Positions 43,360 through 53,074 are shown, numbered from the stretch's first letter. The stretch: DNA of 64,000 nucleotides from Burkholderia sp. OK233 (GCF_900230185.1 NZ_OCSR01000002.1:2108001-2172000), one strand, 5' to 3'. Notes: generated by a model from the sequence alone, not told the origin. Numbers and translations: made by a program.

Positions 43360-44583
43360 TCACACGCGCGACTTCGCGCCCATCAGCTGGTTCGACGGCA
43401 ATGTCTCATCGAGCAGCTTGCGCGCGCTTTCGATGCCGGCCACCGGCAATCCCTCGGGATTCAGCAAGCCGACCTGCACCAGCACCGATGCCTGATCCCA
43501 ATAGATGTGCTCGTTGTACAGCTTGTCGCCGCGAAAGCACACCACGGCCAGCATCGGTACTTCGAAATATTTGCCGGTTGGCGCGACGCCAGGCAATAGC
43601 CAGTCGATCTCGCAGCTATGCGTGCAGCTGAAAATGAATTCGTCGACGATGCGATCCGCGCCGATCGTGCGTGAAATCGGAATCAGCTTCGTATCGGCAG
43701 GATTCGAATTGACGAAGTGATGCGTGTAGAAACGTTTGAGCTTGTCATGGCCCACACCGCCGGTCATGGTCGGGACGTGGTTGACGTAAGGTTGCGCGAC
43801 CATGGTCGGCATGACGGCGTCGACGTCGCGCGTGGCGAACTCGTAATAGCAATGCGCTTCCCACAGCGCGTTCAGATCGTAGACCGGACCCAGCACTTTA
43901 CGGAGCAGGGCGAGCGTGCGCGAATAGGCCATCATCGCGGCGGGTTTGTCGTACTGCGGACGCGATGGTGCGGCGAATGCATGATCGCAACCCGGGTACA
44001 CGTACTGCTCGATCTGCGGACGCGTGCGCAATGCGGCGCTGATTCGCTCGCGCGTTTCGGGTGGACAGTGTGCGTCGTTTTCGGGGAAGTGAAACACCAT
44101 CGGACAGCGCACGGCCGGCACTTCATCCAGATACGCTTCGAGTCCGACGCCGTAGTAACTGACTGCGCAGTCCACGTCGGTGCGTGCCGCGCTCAGGAAC
44201 GCGAGTTTGCCGCCGAGACAGTAGCCGACTGTGCCCACCTTGCCGGCCTGCTCAGGCAACGTGCGCAAGGCCGCGACCGTTGCCGCGATATCGTCGACGG
44301 CGAGATCGACATCGAAGCGCCCGAGATAGTCGAGCGCCTGCTTCATATCCGCATCTCCATAGCCGAGTGAGATGCCTGGCTTGATTCGCCAGAACAGATC
44401 CGGCACCAGCACCACATAGCCTTCCTCCGCGAAGCGGTCGGCCATCGACTTCATCGTGTCGTTGATGCCGAAGATTTCCTGCAGGAGGACGAGCCCCGGG
44501 CCCGAGCCTTGCGCCGGACGCGCGATGTAGGCGTTGAAACGGCCGCCATCCTGGGCGACGACTTCGATGAAAGAGGCGGCCAT
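43360..44583 (-). CDS. Dienelactone hydrolase fused to a SnoaL-like domain
   Basis: 407 residues. The N-terminal alpha/beta-hydrolase (about 1-225) is of dienelactone hydrolase type: LLQEIFGIN (Glu), GYCLGGK (nucleophile Cys rather than Ser), ENDAHCPP (Asp) and GCDHAF (His). Residues about 250-400 form an NTF2/SnoaL-like domain (YYEFATRDVDAVMPTM, YTHHFVNSNPADTKLIPISRT, YNEHIYWDQASVLVQVGLL). The fusion is uncommon. It is the last gene of the 2-aminobenzoate operon and starts 55 bp after the ligase gene. It may hydrolyse a lactone or strained cyclic intermediate. The fold is certain; the substrate is not. Confidence 0.85.
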   Translation of the reverse strand: MAASFIEVVAQDGGRFNAYIARPAQGSGPGLVLLQEIFGINDTMKSMADRFAEEGYVVLVPDLFWRIKPGISLGYGDADMKQALDYLGRFDVDLAVDDIAATVAALRTLPEQAGKVGTVGYCLGGKLAFLSAARTDVDCAVSYYGVGLEAYLDEVPAVRCPMVFHFPENDAHCPPETRERISAALRTRPQIEQYVYPGCDHAFAAPSRPQYDKPAAMMAYSRTLALLRKVLGPVYDLNALWEAHCYYEFATRDVDAVMPTMVAQPYVNHVPTMTGGVGHDKLKRFYTHHFVNSNPADTKLIPISRTIGADRIVDEFIFSCTHSCEIDWLLPGVAPTGKYFEVPMLAVVCFRGDKLYNEHIYWDQASVLVQVGLLNPEGLPVAGIESARKLLDETLPSNQLMGAKSRV

Positions 44584-44638
44584 GCGGTGTGTCTCCGATG
44601 CAAAATAGTTGCTGCGGAAAGAGAGGCTACATGAAGGG

Positions 44639-46282
44639 CTACCCGAGCGTACGTAATTCGAAGCGTTTGATCTTGCCGGTTTCGGTGCGCGGCAGTGCCC
44701 CGATGAAGGCGATAACGCGTGGGTATTTATACGGCGCCACGCTATTTTTCACGAAATCCTGCAGTTGCGCGACCATTTTGTCGTCAGGCGTATAACCTGG
44801 GTTCAGCACCACGAAGGCCTTGACGATCTGTCCGCGCGTCTCGTCGGGTACGCCGATCACGCCGCATTCGGCCACCGCGTCGTGTTGCATCAACACGCTT
44901 TCCACTTCCGGGCCGGAGATGTTGTAGCCGGCGGAGACGATCATGTCGTCGGCGCGGGCCTGATAGAACACGTAGCCGTCTTCGTCGAGATAGACCGAGT
45001 CACCAGGAAGATTCCAGCCGTCGCGAACGAACTTTGCTTGCCGCTCGTCGGCGAGATAGCGGCAGCCGGTCGGCCCGCGCACCGCGAGTTTGCCGATCGT
45101 GCCAGCCGGGACCGGCTGCATGGCGTCGTCAACGGCCTGCACGACGTAACCCGGCACCGCGCGGCCGATGGCATGCGGGCGGATCGCGTCGCCCTGCGCC
45201 GAGATGAAAATATGGATCAGTTCCGTACCGCCGATCCCGTCGATCATCTCGATGCCGCTTGCGTCATGCCATAGGCGGCGCGTCGAATCCGGCAACGCTT
45301 CTCCCGCCGAGACCGTTTTCTTCAAGCTTGAAATGTCGTGATGGGCAACGAGCGGAGCCATCTGCCGATAGAAGGTCGGCGCGGTGAACATGATCGTCGC
45401 GTGAAAGCGCTCGACGGTTTGCAGCAAGGTCTCGGGCGTGAGCTTCTCGATCAGCACCGTCGACGCGCCCACTCGGAGCGGAAAGCAGAGCAAACCGCCG
45501 AGGCCGAATGTGAAGGCGAGCGGCGGTGTCCCGCAAAACACATCGCTCGATGAAGGCTTCAGAACATGACGCGGAAACAGATCGCACATCGCCAGAACAT
45601 CGCGATGAAAGTGCATGCAACCCTTCGGTGCGCCCGTCGTGCCGCTGGTGAAGGCGATCAGGCAGACGTCATCAGCGGCCGTGTCGCAGGCCGTGAAGTG
45701 GTCCGGTTTGTTGATCGCGAGGGTGTCGAGTGAATCGTCGGAATCGTCATGGAACAGGCATGTCTGTTTCAGGCCTGCGCAGTAGAACTCGTCCTGAGGA
45801 TTGGTGCAGCGCGCGAGTTCATCGGTCAGGCGTGCGTCGCATAGCGCGGCGCTGACTTGCGCCTTCTCGATGATCTGCTTAAGTTCTTTCGCGCGAAGCA
45901 GCGGCATGGTGGGCACTACGACAAGGCCGACCTTCAGCGCGGCGAGCGCTGTCACCGCCATGTGCAAGGTGTTCGGTCCGCGCAGCAGCACGCGGTTGCC
46001 GGGTTGCAAACCCATTTCATCGACCAGTACATGCGCGCTGCGATTCACCAGGGCAAGCAACTCACCGTAAGTGGTCGCCTGCGGCTTCCCCTCCACCTCC
46101 GACCAGATCGCCGGATGGTCGCGGTGTCCCGCTTCGATCGTTCTGTCGAGCAATTCCGTCGCGCAATTGAAGCGCGCCGGGTAAGCAACGTCCGGGTTGT
46201 CGAGCAGAAAGACAGGCCATTGATCCTGCGGCGGAAGATTGTCGCGCGCGAAGGTATCGACGTGTGCTGACGGTTCCATCAT
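44639..46282 (-). CDS. AMP-forming CoA ligase, probably 2-aminobenzoate-CoA ligase
   Basis: 547 residues of the acyl-CoA synthetase family, closest in pattern to benzoate/2-aminobenzoate-CoA ligases. Motifs are IAFTSGTTGAPKGCMHFHRD (ATP loop, about residues 220-239), DGIGGTELIHIFIS and the C-terminal catalytic lysine in RTETGKIKRFELR. The hinge region shows DGWNLPGDSVYLDEDG where most members have TGD. It activates the aromatic acid to its CoA thioester in the cytoplasm. The fused 2-aminobenzoyl-CoA monooxygenase in the same operon makes 2-aminobenzoate the best candidate, with salicylate-like acids as alternatives. Confidence 0.85.
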   Translation of the reverse strand: MMEPSAHVDTFARDNLPPQDQWPVFLLDNPDVAYPARFNCATELLDRTIEAGHRDHPAIWSEVEGKPQATTYGELLALVNRSAHVLVDEMGLQPGNRVLLRGPNTLHMAVTALAALKVGLVVVPTMPLLRAKELKQIIEKAQVSAALCDARLTDELARCTNPQDEFYCAGLKQTCLFHDDSDDSLDTLAINKPDHFTACDTAADDVCLIAFTSGTTGAPKGCMHFHRDVLAMCDLFPRHVLKPSSSDVFCGTPPLAFTFGLGGLLCFPLRVGASTVLIEKLTPETLLQTVERFHATIMFTAPTFYRQMAPLVAHHDISSLKKTVSAGEALPDSTRRLWHDASGIEMIDGIGGTELIHIFISAQGDAIRPHAIGRAVPGYVVQAVDDAMQPVPAGTIGKLAVRGPTGCRYLADERQAKFVRDGWNLPGDSVYLDEDGYVFYQARADDMIVSAGYNISGPEVESVLMQHDAVAECGVIGVPDETRGQIVKAFVVLNPGYTPDDKMVAQLQDFVKNSVAPYKYPRVIAFIGALPRTETGKIKRFELRTLG

Positions 46283-46354
46283 GGTCTCCCGGGGGTGAGC
46301 CGGCTGAATGCGCTTCGGTTGGCGGGGTGGCTAGGTGTTTCGTGTTTCGTGCGC

Positions 46355-46750
46355 TTACTGGGGGATCACTGCCGTCGCTTCGATTTCGACTTTGGCTTCG
46401 TCTTCGATCAATGCGACGACCTGTACCGCGCTCATCGCGATGTCGTAGTCGCCGATCAACTCGCGAAACGCACGGCCGATATCTTTCAGCGAGGCGAGGT
46501 ATTCGCGCTTGTCCGTGACGTACCACGTCAGGCGGACCAGATGCTCGGGCTTGCCGCCCGCTTCGTGCAGGACGGCGAGGATGTTCCTGAGCGCCTGAAT
46601 CGCCTGCTGTGCGAAGTCGGTGGTCTGAAAATGCGCCTGTTCGTCCCAGCCGATCTGGCCGGCGATGAACACTTGCGTGCCGGTTGCTGCAACGCCGTTC
46701 GCGTAGCCGCGCGGCTTGATCCAACCGGCGGGAAGGAGAGCTTTTTTCAT
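46355..46750 (-). CDS. RidA-family (YjgF/YER057c/UK114) protein lacking the usual arginine
   Basis: 131 residues with the RidA trimer fold: GVAATGTQVFIAGQIGWDE, TTDFAQQAIQALRNILAVL and AKVEIEATAVI. In imine-deaminating RidA the segment before the last strand is P-A-R-S/T, with Arg 105 binding the substrate carboxylate. Here it reads DIAMSAVQV, with Met in that place, so it belongs to the RidA paralogues without classic enamine deaminase activity or uses another substrate. Its start overlaps the thioesterase gene by 4 bases. The operon makes a cyclic enamine CoA ester, so a role in enamine/imine chemistry is attractive but unproven. Confidence 0.85.
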   Translation of the reverse strand: MKKALLPAGWIKPRGYANGVAATGTQVFIAGQIGWDEQAHFQTTDFAQQAIQALRNILAVLHEAGGKPEHLVRLTWYVTDKREYLASLKDIGRAFRELIGDYDIAMSAVQVVALIEDEAKVEIEATAVIPQ

Positions 46751-47190
46751 GAGCGATGCGCCTCGATGGATTCAGGCTGTGGGACAAACGCCGCGAGCGC
46801 GCTCGCGATGTCTGCGGGAATGTCGATGGATGTGCCGCGTTCGAGCGATGTCGTCACCAGCACCTGTTTTGCGCGGAAGCGGATTTCGTCGCCGTGCTGG
46901 CCGACGATCTCGATACTGATCGAGCGGCGCCCTACCTTCATGACGCTGAGTGACAGCGTGATCGATTCGCCCATCTGGCTCGGCCGCGAAAACTCGCAAT
47001 CGAGTTTGACGATCGGCAAACCGACCCGGCGTTGCGCGATCATCTGCGCATAGTCGATCTGCATGCCTTCGTTGAACCAGTCTTCGACCAATGCGTTGGT
47101 CATCACCAGATATTGCGGAAAGAACACGATGCCGGCCGGATCGCAGTGCTGGAAGCGGATACGGACAGGTCTTTCGAAGATCGCGTTCAT
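46747..47190 (-). CDS. Acyl-CoA thioesterase, 4-hydroxybenzoyl-CoA thioesterase (hot-dog) family
   Basis: 147 residues. The N-terminus [20 protein letters not shown] has the Asp of the 4HBT family ([10 protein letters not shown]) that forms the catalytic centre. The rest fits the hot-dog fold ([23 protein letters not shown]). It hydrolyses aromatic or acyl-CoA thioesters and could recycle CoA from dead-end intermediates. It overlaps the acyl-CoA dehydrogenase stop by 4 bases and the RidA start by 4 bases, so it is tightly coupled in the operon. Confidence 0.88.
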   Translation of the reverse strand: MNAIFERPVRIRFQHCDPAGIVFFPQYLVMTNALVEDWFNEGMQIDYAQMIAQRRVGLPIVKLDCEFSRPSQMGESITLSLSVMKVGRRSISIEIVGQHGDEIRFRAKQVLVTTSLERGTSIDIPADIASALAAFVPQPESIEAHRS

Positions 47191-48395
47191 TTCGCCGCGT
47201 CCTTGATGACTTCGGCGGCGTGCGCCTTCAAGAGGTCGCGGCCGACAATCAGCTGTTGCACTTCAGTCGCGCCTTCATAGATCCGCAACGCACGAATTTC
47301 GCGGTACAGCATCTCGACGGCAGTGCCGCTTTGCACGCCCATGCCGCCATAGAGTTGGACGGCGGCATCGATCACCTGTTGCGCGCCTTCGCTTGCGTGC
47401 CACTTGGCCATCGCTGCTTCACGCGTGACCTGTTCGCCCTGATCGCGCAACCAGGCAGCGCGATAGACCAGCAATGCGCTGCTGTCGATCGTCAATGCCA
47501 TCTGTGCGAGCTTGGCTTGCGTCAGCTGAAAATCGCCAAGTGTCTGTCCGAACATCTTGCGCGACGATGCGCGTGAGAGACCTTCAGCCATTGCATGCCG
47601 CGCGAAGCCCAACGACGCTGCCGCCACCGAGGTGCGGAAAATATCCAGCGTACGCATCGCAAGTTTGAAACCTTCGCCGGGCGCGCCGAGCATCTGGCTG
47701 CGCGGCACGCGTGCGCCGGCAAAGTGCAAACGCGCTAGCGGGTGCGGCGCGATCACGTCGATGCGTTCGGCGATTTCCAGGCCTGGCGTGTCGGCATCGA
47801 CGATGAAGGCGGTGATGCCGCGTGCGCCAGGCGCTTCGCCGGTTCTGGCGAACACCACGTAGAAATCGGCGATGCCGCCGTTCGAGATCCACGTCTTGTC
47901 GCCGTCGAGTACGTAGGCGTCGCCGTCTTCGCGTGCGCTTAATGCCATTGCCGCGACGTCTGATCCCGCTTCCGGTTCCGACAAAGCGAAGGCGGCGATA
48001 GCCGTGCCATTTGCGACCCGTGGCAAATAACGTGTCTTTTGCTCATGCGTGCCGCCGAGCGAGATCGCGCCGGAGCCGAGTCCCTGCATCGCCAAAGCGA
48101 AATCCGCGAGACCGGAATGCTTGGCGAGTGTCTCGCGCAGCAGGCACACGGCGCGCGTGTCGATCGTGTCGCCATTCCCGCCATAGGCAACGCCGCCGAC
48201 ACCGTATTTCAGCCAACCTGCTGCCCCGAGTTCGCGCACCAGACGGCGGCAGGTCGCGTCGACGTCGTCGTGTTCTACATGCGAGAGATTCGCTCGGCAC
48301 CATGCTTCGATACCCGCGGCCAGTTCGCGATGGCGTGGTTCAAAAAACGGCCACGCCAGTGCGCTGTGCAGATCCAGATTGCTGTCGGTGCTCAA
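47187..48395 (-). CDS. Acyl-CoA dehydrogenase
   Basis: About 402 residues from TTG 48395, which follows SD gggaga and lies just after the crotonase stop. No ATG fits as well. The ACAD fold shows [16 protein letters not shown] (FAD-binding), [55 protein letters not shown] and the catalytic-base region [16 protein letters not shown], with Glu in YEG. It introduces a double bond between alpha and beta carbons of a CoA ester. In this operon the likely substrate is an alicyclic CoA ester formed after ring reduction. Confidence 0.88.
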   Translation of the reverse strand: MSTDSNLDLHSALAWPFFEPRHRELAAGIEAWCRANLSHVEHDDVDATCRRLVRELGAAGWLKYGVGGVAYGGNGDTIDTRAVCLLRETLAKHSGLADFALAMQGLGSGAISLGGTHEQKTRYLPRVANGTAIAAFALSEPEAGSDVAAMALSAREDGDAYVLDGDKTWISNGGIADFYVVFARTGEAPGARGITAFIVDADTPGLEIAERIDVIAPHPLARLHFAGARVPRSQMLGAPGEGFKLAMRTLDIFRTSVAAASLGFARHAMAEGLSRASSRKMFGQTLGDFQLTQAKLAQMALTIDSSALLVYRAAWLRDQGEQVTREAAMAKWHASEGAQQVIDAAVQLYGGMGVQSGTAVEMLYREIRALRIYEGATEVQQLIVGRDLLKAHAAEVIKDAAK

Positions 48396-48396
48396 T

Positions 48397-49248
48397 TCAA
48401 TCTCCCTCGAAGACAGGCCGCGACTTCGCGGCAAACGCGCTATAGGCACGTTCGAAATCGCGTGTGCTCATGCAGATGGCCTGGGCTTGCGCTTCCGATT
48501 CGATCGCTTCGTCGATGCTCATGCTCCATTCCTGGTGCAGCATCTTCTTTGTGATGCCGTGCGCGAAGGTCGGACCGGCGACGAGATCGGCGGCGAGCTT
48601 CTGTGCGTCTGCGATGAGCGCTGCCGGTTCGCACAGGCGGTTGTAGAAGCCCCATGCGTGGCCCTCGTCCCCACCGGCTGAGCGGCCGGTGAACAGCAAT
48701 TCGGCGGCGCGGCCCTGGCCGATAATGCGCGGCAGGATCGCGCAAGCGCCCATATCGCAACCGGCGAGGCCGACGCGGGAGAACAGAAACGCGAGCTTGC
48801 TGCGCGCGGTGCCCAGGCGCATGTCGGACGACATTGCCAGGATCGCGCCGGCGCCGGCGCACACGCCGTCGACCGCGGCAATGATGGGTTGAGGGCAGTG
48901 GCGCATCGCTTTGACCAGATCGCCGGTCATGCGCGTGAACAGCAGCAGCTCCGGTATAGGCAGATCGATCAGCGGCGCGATGATGTCGTGCACGTCGCCG
49001 CCGGAGCAGAAGTTCTCGCCTGCGCCGTGAATCACGACTGCCTTGACGTCGGTCGCATAGGCGAGTTGCCGGAACAGATCGCGCAATTCCGCATACGATT
49101 CGAACGTCAGCGGGTTTTTGCGCTCGGGGCGGTTCAGCGTGATCGTCGCGACCTTGTCGGCGACCGACCAGCCGAAGTGTTGCGCCTCGTAACCGGCGAG
49201 CGTCACGCGGTTGCCGGCCAGTAGGGCGTCGGCGTTGGATCGTGTCAT
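48397..49248 (-). CDS. Enoyl-CoA hydratase/isomerase (crotonase) family protein
   Basis: 283 residues. The oxyanion-hole segments are [11 protein letters not shown] and [20 protein letters not shown]. The two usual catalytic glutamates are missing: the segment [24 protein letters not shown] has Ser/Arg and Asp near their places. The protein also has an N-terminal extension of about 25 residues. It may therefore hydrolyse or isomerise the cyclic CoA ester rather than hydrate a simple enoyl-CoA. ATG 49248 has SD ggagac. Two 25-bp tandem repeats lie just upstream. Confidence 0.85.
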   Translation of the reverse strand: MTRSNADALLAGNRVTLAGYEAQHFGWSVADKVATITLNRPERKNPLTFESYAELRDLFRQLAYATDVKAVVIHGAGENFCSGGDVHDIIAPLIDLPIPELLLFTRMTGDLVKAMRHCPQPIIAAVDGVCAGAGAILAMSSDMRLGTARSKLAFLFSRVGLAGCDMGACAILPRIIGQGRAAELLFTGRSAGGDEGHAWGFYNRLCEPAALIADAQKLAADLVAGPTFAHGITKKMLHQEWSMSIDEAIESEAQAQAICMSTRDFERAYSAFAAKSRPVFEGD

Positions 49249-49257
49249 GAGTGTCTC

Positions 49258-49322
49258 CTGTCGACCAGAGTTGACGCTTTAGCTGTCGATCAGAGTTCGC
49301 GCTTTAGCGCGTTACTCTGGTC
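49258..49322. repeat. Two tandem 25-bp repeats and a long inverted repeat upstream of the crotonase gene
   Basis: 49258-49282 and 49283-49307 are direct repeats with three differences (common core CTGTCGA.CAGAGTT..CGCTTTAG). The second contains the hairpin CGCGCT-TT-AGCGCG. GACCAGAGT (49263-49271) also pairs with ACTCTGGTC (49314-49322). The block fills most of the gap between the MarR stop and the crotonase start, so it may be an operator, attenuator or processing site inside the operon. Confidence 0.6.
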
Positions 49323-49343
49323 CCATGCAAAGCTGGGATCGGA

Positions 49344-49901
49344 TCAGTCTTTCAGACTGTCGAGCAGATGTTGTTTGAGTTTGCCGAGGCGCTGATGGGT
49401 GCGCGATTTTTCGTCGAGGCTCAAGCCGCCGAACAGTTCGACAACCCATTGCTCATGCGCGATGGCCATCTTGTCGAACGCCTTGCGGCCCGCGGGTGTG
49501 AGGCACACGCTGATCGAGCGGCGATCGTTGGGATCGGTGCCGCGGGAAACCAGACCTTCTTTTTCAAGCTGGTCCGTGATGCCGGTCACGTTGCCGCCCG
49601 TCACCATCAAACGGCGCGACAGTTCGGTCATCTTCAGGCCTTCCGGATGACGTTCGAGTTGCGCCATCAAATCGAAACGCGGCAACGTGGTGTCGAATTC
49701 GTTGCGCAGACGCTTGCGCAGTTCGGCTTGCACGAGATTGGTCGTGGTCAACATGCGCAGCCATAAACGCAGGCCCATGTGACTATCGGCGCCGGTGCTC
49801 ATTTCCAGATCCACGACGTTCTCCGCTGGTTTGGCGACGCCTTTGCGCGGCGGCTTTGCTTCAGCCGTCGTAGTTTTTTTAAGGTTCGATAACTTGGTCA
49901 C
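49344..49901 (-). CDS. MarR-family regulator inside the 2-aminobenzoate operon
   Basis: About 185 residues from GTG 49901, which overlaps the SDR stop by 4 bases (GTGA) and has SD ggagaag. A lysine- and alanine-rich N-terminal extension (about 1-40) precedes the MarR domain (about 50-175). The winged HTH contains EGLKMTELSRRLMVTGGNVTG and DPNDRRSISVCLTPAG. MarR proteins of aromatic catabolism usually repress until an aryl-CoA or acid binds. As the third gene of the operon it would be made together with its targets, giving negative feedback. The main promoter at 53075-53103 and the repeats at 49258-49322 are candidate sites. Confidence 0.85.
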   Translation of the reverse strand: MTKLSNLKKTTTAEAKPPRKGVAKPAENVVDLEMSTGADSHMGLRLWLRMLTTTNLVQAELRKRLRNEFDTTLPRFDLMAQLERHPEGLKMTELSRRLMVTGGNVTGITDQLEKEGLVSRGTDPNDRRSISVCLTPAGRKAFDKMAIAHEQWVVELFGGLSLDEKSRTHQRLGKLKQHLLDSLKD

Positions 49902-50671
49902 ATTACTTCTCCACCGGAGATGGAAATGGATTGACCCGTGATCGCGTCCGAGCCGGGTTGGCAGAGCCAAAGCACGGCGTTGGCGACCTGCTCGGGGCTC
50001 ACGAAGCGATGTTGCGGATTCGAGCGCAGCAAGGTTTCGCGCGCCTGCTGTTCGGTGCGCGAGGTCTTGCTGGTGATCTGTTCGAGCGATGCGTGCAGCA
50101 GTTCGGTTTCCGTGTAGCCGGGGCACACGGCATTGACGGTGACGCCTTTCGTCGCGACTTCCAGTGCGAGTGAACGCGTCAGGCCGATCACGCCATGTTT
50201 CGCGGCGCAGTAAGCGGCGACGTAGGCATAGCCGATCTGCGCCGCCGTGCTCGCGACGTTGACGATGCGGCCATGGCCGCGCTCGAGCATACCGGGCAAC
50301 ACGGCGCGCGTGCCGAGGAAGACGCCGGTGAGGTTCACGTCGAGCATGCGCTGCCAGAGCGCCATGTCGGTGTGAGTGAAGGGCGCGGCTTGCGCCTGGC
50401 CGGCGTTGTTGACGAGGATATCGATTGTGCCGGCTTGCGCGAATGCTTTCTCGACCGATTCTTCGCTTGTGACGTCGACGCTGATGCAGGCGACTTCGCC
50501 GAGGCCGTTGAAACTTTCCCGCTGCGCGTCAAGACGTTGTGCGTTGCGGCCCATCAGGGTGACGCGAGCGCCGGCGTGCAACAGCGCTTCGGCTACGGCT
50601 GCGCCGATGCCGCTGCCGCCGCCTGTGACGACAGCGTGCTGTCCTGCGAGGGTCATGTTGGGCGTATTCAC
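49898..50671 (-). CDS. Short-chain dehydrogenase/reductase of the 2-aminobenzoate operon
   Basis: 257 residues. Motifs are VTGGGSGIG (about 15-23), [14 protein letters not shown] with the catalytic serine, YCAAKHG with Tyr and Lys, and [10 protein letters not shown]. The C-terminus is typical SDR ([12 protein letters not shown]). Its start overlaps the monooxygenase/reductase stop by 4 bases. In the CoA-dependent pathway a 3-hydroxyacyl-CoA dehydrogenase or a cyclic alcohol dehydrogenase is needed, and this protein is the best candidate in the operon. Confidence 0.85.
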   Translation of the reverse strand: MNTPNMTLAGQHAVVTGGGSGIGAAVAEALLHAGARVTLMGRNAQRLDAQRESFNGLGEVACISVDVTSEESVEKAFAQAGTIDILVNNAGQAQAAPFTHTDMALWQRMLDVNLTGVFLGTRAVLPGMLERGHGRIVNVASTAAQIGYAYVAAYCAAKHGVIGLTRSLALEVATKGVTVNAVCPGYTETELLHASLEQITSKTSRTEQQARETLLRSNPQHRFVSPEQVANAVLWLCQPGSDAITGQSISISGGEVM

Positions 50672-53040
50672 GTGGTTCCTTCAGCGCGTTGCGCGCGTTC
50701 TTGAGGCGACAACCCTGCGTTCGCGGCGGCCTGTGCACGTTCGCGTTCGAGATTGCGCTCGAGTTGCGACTTGGCTGCCGTGTAAGGCTTCGGCCACGTC
50801 ACGTCCAGATAGCCGATTTTTGCGGCTTCATTCAGCGTCCACGACGGATTAGCTAGATGCGGCCGCGCGATCGCACAGAGATCGGCGCGGCCAGCCGCGA
50901 TGATGCTGTTCACGTGGTCCGCTTCCGAGATCGCACCGACGGCGATCGTTGCGATGCCGGCTTCGTTGCGCACACGGTCGGCGAATGGCGTCTGGAACAT
51001 GCGGCCAAACACGGGTTTTTCCTGCTTGCTGACCTGGCCCGACGAGACGTCGATCATATCGACGCCTGCGGCTTTGAAGGCGCGGGCGATTTGCACGGCG
51101 TCGTCAGGCGTGGTGCCGCCTTCGACCCAATCGTTGGCGGAAATACGCACGGAAATCGGCTTGTCTTGCGGCCAGACCGCGCGGATCGCCTTGAAGACTT
51201 GCAACGGGTAACGCAGACGGTTTTCAAGTGAGCCGCCATATTCGTCCGTGCGCTGGTTCGTCAACGGCGACAGGAAGCTCGAGAGGAAATAGCCGTGCGC
51301 ACAGTGCAGTTCGAGCCAATCGAAGCCTGCCTCGGCGGACATTTGCGTGGCGCGTACGAATTGCGCTTCGATTTCTTTAAGTTCGTCTCGTGTGGCTCCA
51401 TGCGAGGTCTGACTGACGCCGCTTAAATATTGCTGCGGCGAAGCGGACACGAGCGGCCAGTTACCGTCGTCAAGCGGCTGGTCGATGCCTTCCCATGAGA
51501 CACGTGTCGAGCCTTTGGCGCCAGAGTGTCCCAACTGAATGCCGATCTTCGCGTCCGACTGGGCGTGCACGAGATCCACGATGCGCTTCCATGCCGTGAG
51601 ATGCTCCGGCGCGTACATGCCGGGACACGCGGGTGTGATGCGCGCTTCGGGTGACACGCAGGTCATTTCTGTCATGACCAGCCCGGCGCCGCCCATCGCG
51701 CGGGCACCGAGATGCATCAGGTGATAGTCACCGGCGATGCCGTCGACGGCGGAGTATTGCGCCATCGGCGAGACGACTACGCGGTTTTTCAGTGTGACGC
51801 CACGCAACGTGAATGGCGTGAACATCGGCGGAACGGAGTGTTTTTCAGGCGCGCGGACGATGCCGGAGCGGTGTGCGAGCCAGTCTTCGAACGTCGAGAG
51901 ATAGGTTGCGTCACGCTCCCGCAAATTCTCGTGCGAAATGCGCTGCGAGCGTGTGAGCAGCGAATACGCGAACTGTTCCGGTTCGAACGACGTATAGCGG
52001 TCGACATGCTCGAACCACTCCGTCGAATTGCGCGCGGCGTTCTGGATGCGCAATACGTCGATACTGCGGACATCTGTGTAGTGCTGCAACGCAGCAGGTA
52101 GATCACCCGGATGCGCGCCCATGCTGTTGGCGAGTTCGATCGAATCTTCGAGCGCGAGCTTGGTGCCCGAGCCGATCGAGAAGTGTGCGGTGTGCGCCGC
52201 GTCGCCCATCAGCACGATCGGCGTTTGCGTGCCGTCGGCGTTGCCGCGCCAATGCACCCATTCCTCGTTGACGACGCGCGGGAAACGAATCCACTGCGAC
52301 GACCCGCGCAAATGCGCGGCGTTCGACAGCAACGGGTTGCCGTCCAGATACTTGGCGAACAGCTTCTCGCAGAACGCGATGCTGTCTTCCTTGCTCATTT
52401 CGTCGAGACCGGCGGCGCGCCACACGCGCTCCGGTGTTTCCACAATAAACGTCGAGGTCTGATCGTCGAAGCGATAGGCGTGGGCCTGGAACCAGCCGAA
52501 CTCGGTTTCTTCGAAGGCGAACGTGAAGGCGTCGAAGAGCTTTTTGGTGCCGAGCCAGACGAAGCGGCAATCGCGCATGTCGATCGCGGGCTTGTAAGTG
52601 GCGGTGTGCTTCTGGCGGATGGCGCTGTTGGCGCCGTCACAGGCGATGATCAGGTCGGCTTCGTAGGCTGTGTCGTCCGTGACCTGGGTTTCGAAAACCA
52701 GTTTGACGCCCAGTTCTTCGCAGCGCGCCTGCAGGATATTCAGCAGACGTTTGCGGCCGATGCCGCAGAAGCCATGGCCCGACGAGCGAACCTGCCTGCC
52801 GCGGAAATTGATCTCGATGTCGTCCCAGTGGTTGAAGGCGTCGAGAATCGCGTCCGCGCTGGGAGCATCGGCGGCGCGCAGGTTGCCGAGCGTCTGGTCG
52901 GAGAAGACCACGCCCCATCCGAAGGTGTCATAGGGCCGGTTGCGCTCGACCACCGTGACCTCATATGCCGGGTTCCGGCCCTTCATTAACAGGCCGAAGT
53001 ACAAGCCGGCCGGGCCGCCGCCGATACATACGATGCGCAT
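50668..53040 (-). CDS. Bifunctional 2-aminobenzoyl-CoA monooxygenase/reductase (flavin monooxygenase-OYE fusion)
   Basis: 790 residues from ATG 53040. The N-terminal half (about 1-370) is an FAD aromatic hydroxylase: [17 protein letters not shown] (FAD binding), [14 protein letters not shown] and [18 protein letters not shown]. The C-terminal half (about 400-760) is an Old Yellow Enzyme: [38 protein letters not shown] and [12 protein letters not shown]. This fusion matches the Azoarcus evansii enzyme that hydroxylates and then reduces the ring of 2-aminobenzoyl-CoA, breaking aromaticity without a ring-cleaving dioxygenase. Databases also call it salicylyl-CoA 5-hydroxylase/oxidoreductase. It is the first gene of the operon, with a sigma-70-like promoter just upstream. 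Confidence 0.92.
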   Translation of the reverse strand: MRIVCIGGGPAGLYFGLLMKGRNPAYEVTVVERNRPYDTFGWGVVFSDQTLGNLRAADAPSADAILDAFNHWDDIEINFRGRQVRSSGHGFCGIGRKRLLNILQARCEELGVKLVFETQVTDDTAYEADLIIACDGANSAIRQKHTATYKPAIDMRDCRFVWLGTKKLFDAFTFAFEETEFGWFQAHAYRFDDQTSTFIVETPERVWRAAGLDEMSKEDSIAFCEKLFAKYLDGNPLLSNAAHLRGSSQWIRFPRVVNEEWVHWRGNADGTQTPIVLMGDAAHTAHFSIGSGTKLALEDSIELANSMGAHPGDLPAALQHYTDVRSIDVLRIQNAARNSTEWFEHVDRYTSFEPEQFAYSLLTRSQRISHENLRERDATYLSTFEDWLAHRSGIVRAPEKHSVPPMFTPFTLRGVTLKNRVVVSPMAQYSAVDGIAGDYHLMHLGARAMGGAGLVMTEMTCVSPEARITPACPGMYAPEHLTAWKRIVDLVHAQSDAKIGIQLGHSGAKGSTRVSWEGIDQPLDDGNWPLVSASPQQYLSGVSQTSHGATRDELKEIEAQFVRATQMSAEAGFDWLELHCAHGYFLSSFLSPLTNQRTDEYGGSLENRLRYPLQVFKAIRAVWPQDKPISVRISANDWVEGGTTPDDAVQIARAFKAAGVDMIDVSSGQVSKQEKPVFGRMFQTPFADRVRNEAGIATIAVGAISEADHVNSIIAAGRADLCAIARPHLANPSWTLNEAAKIGYLDVTWPKPYTAAKSQLERNLERERAQAAANAGLSPQERAQRAEGTT

Positions 53041-53074
53041 GTTGACTCTCCATGTGGACCTTGCTCTGGAGGGT

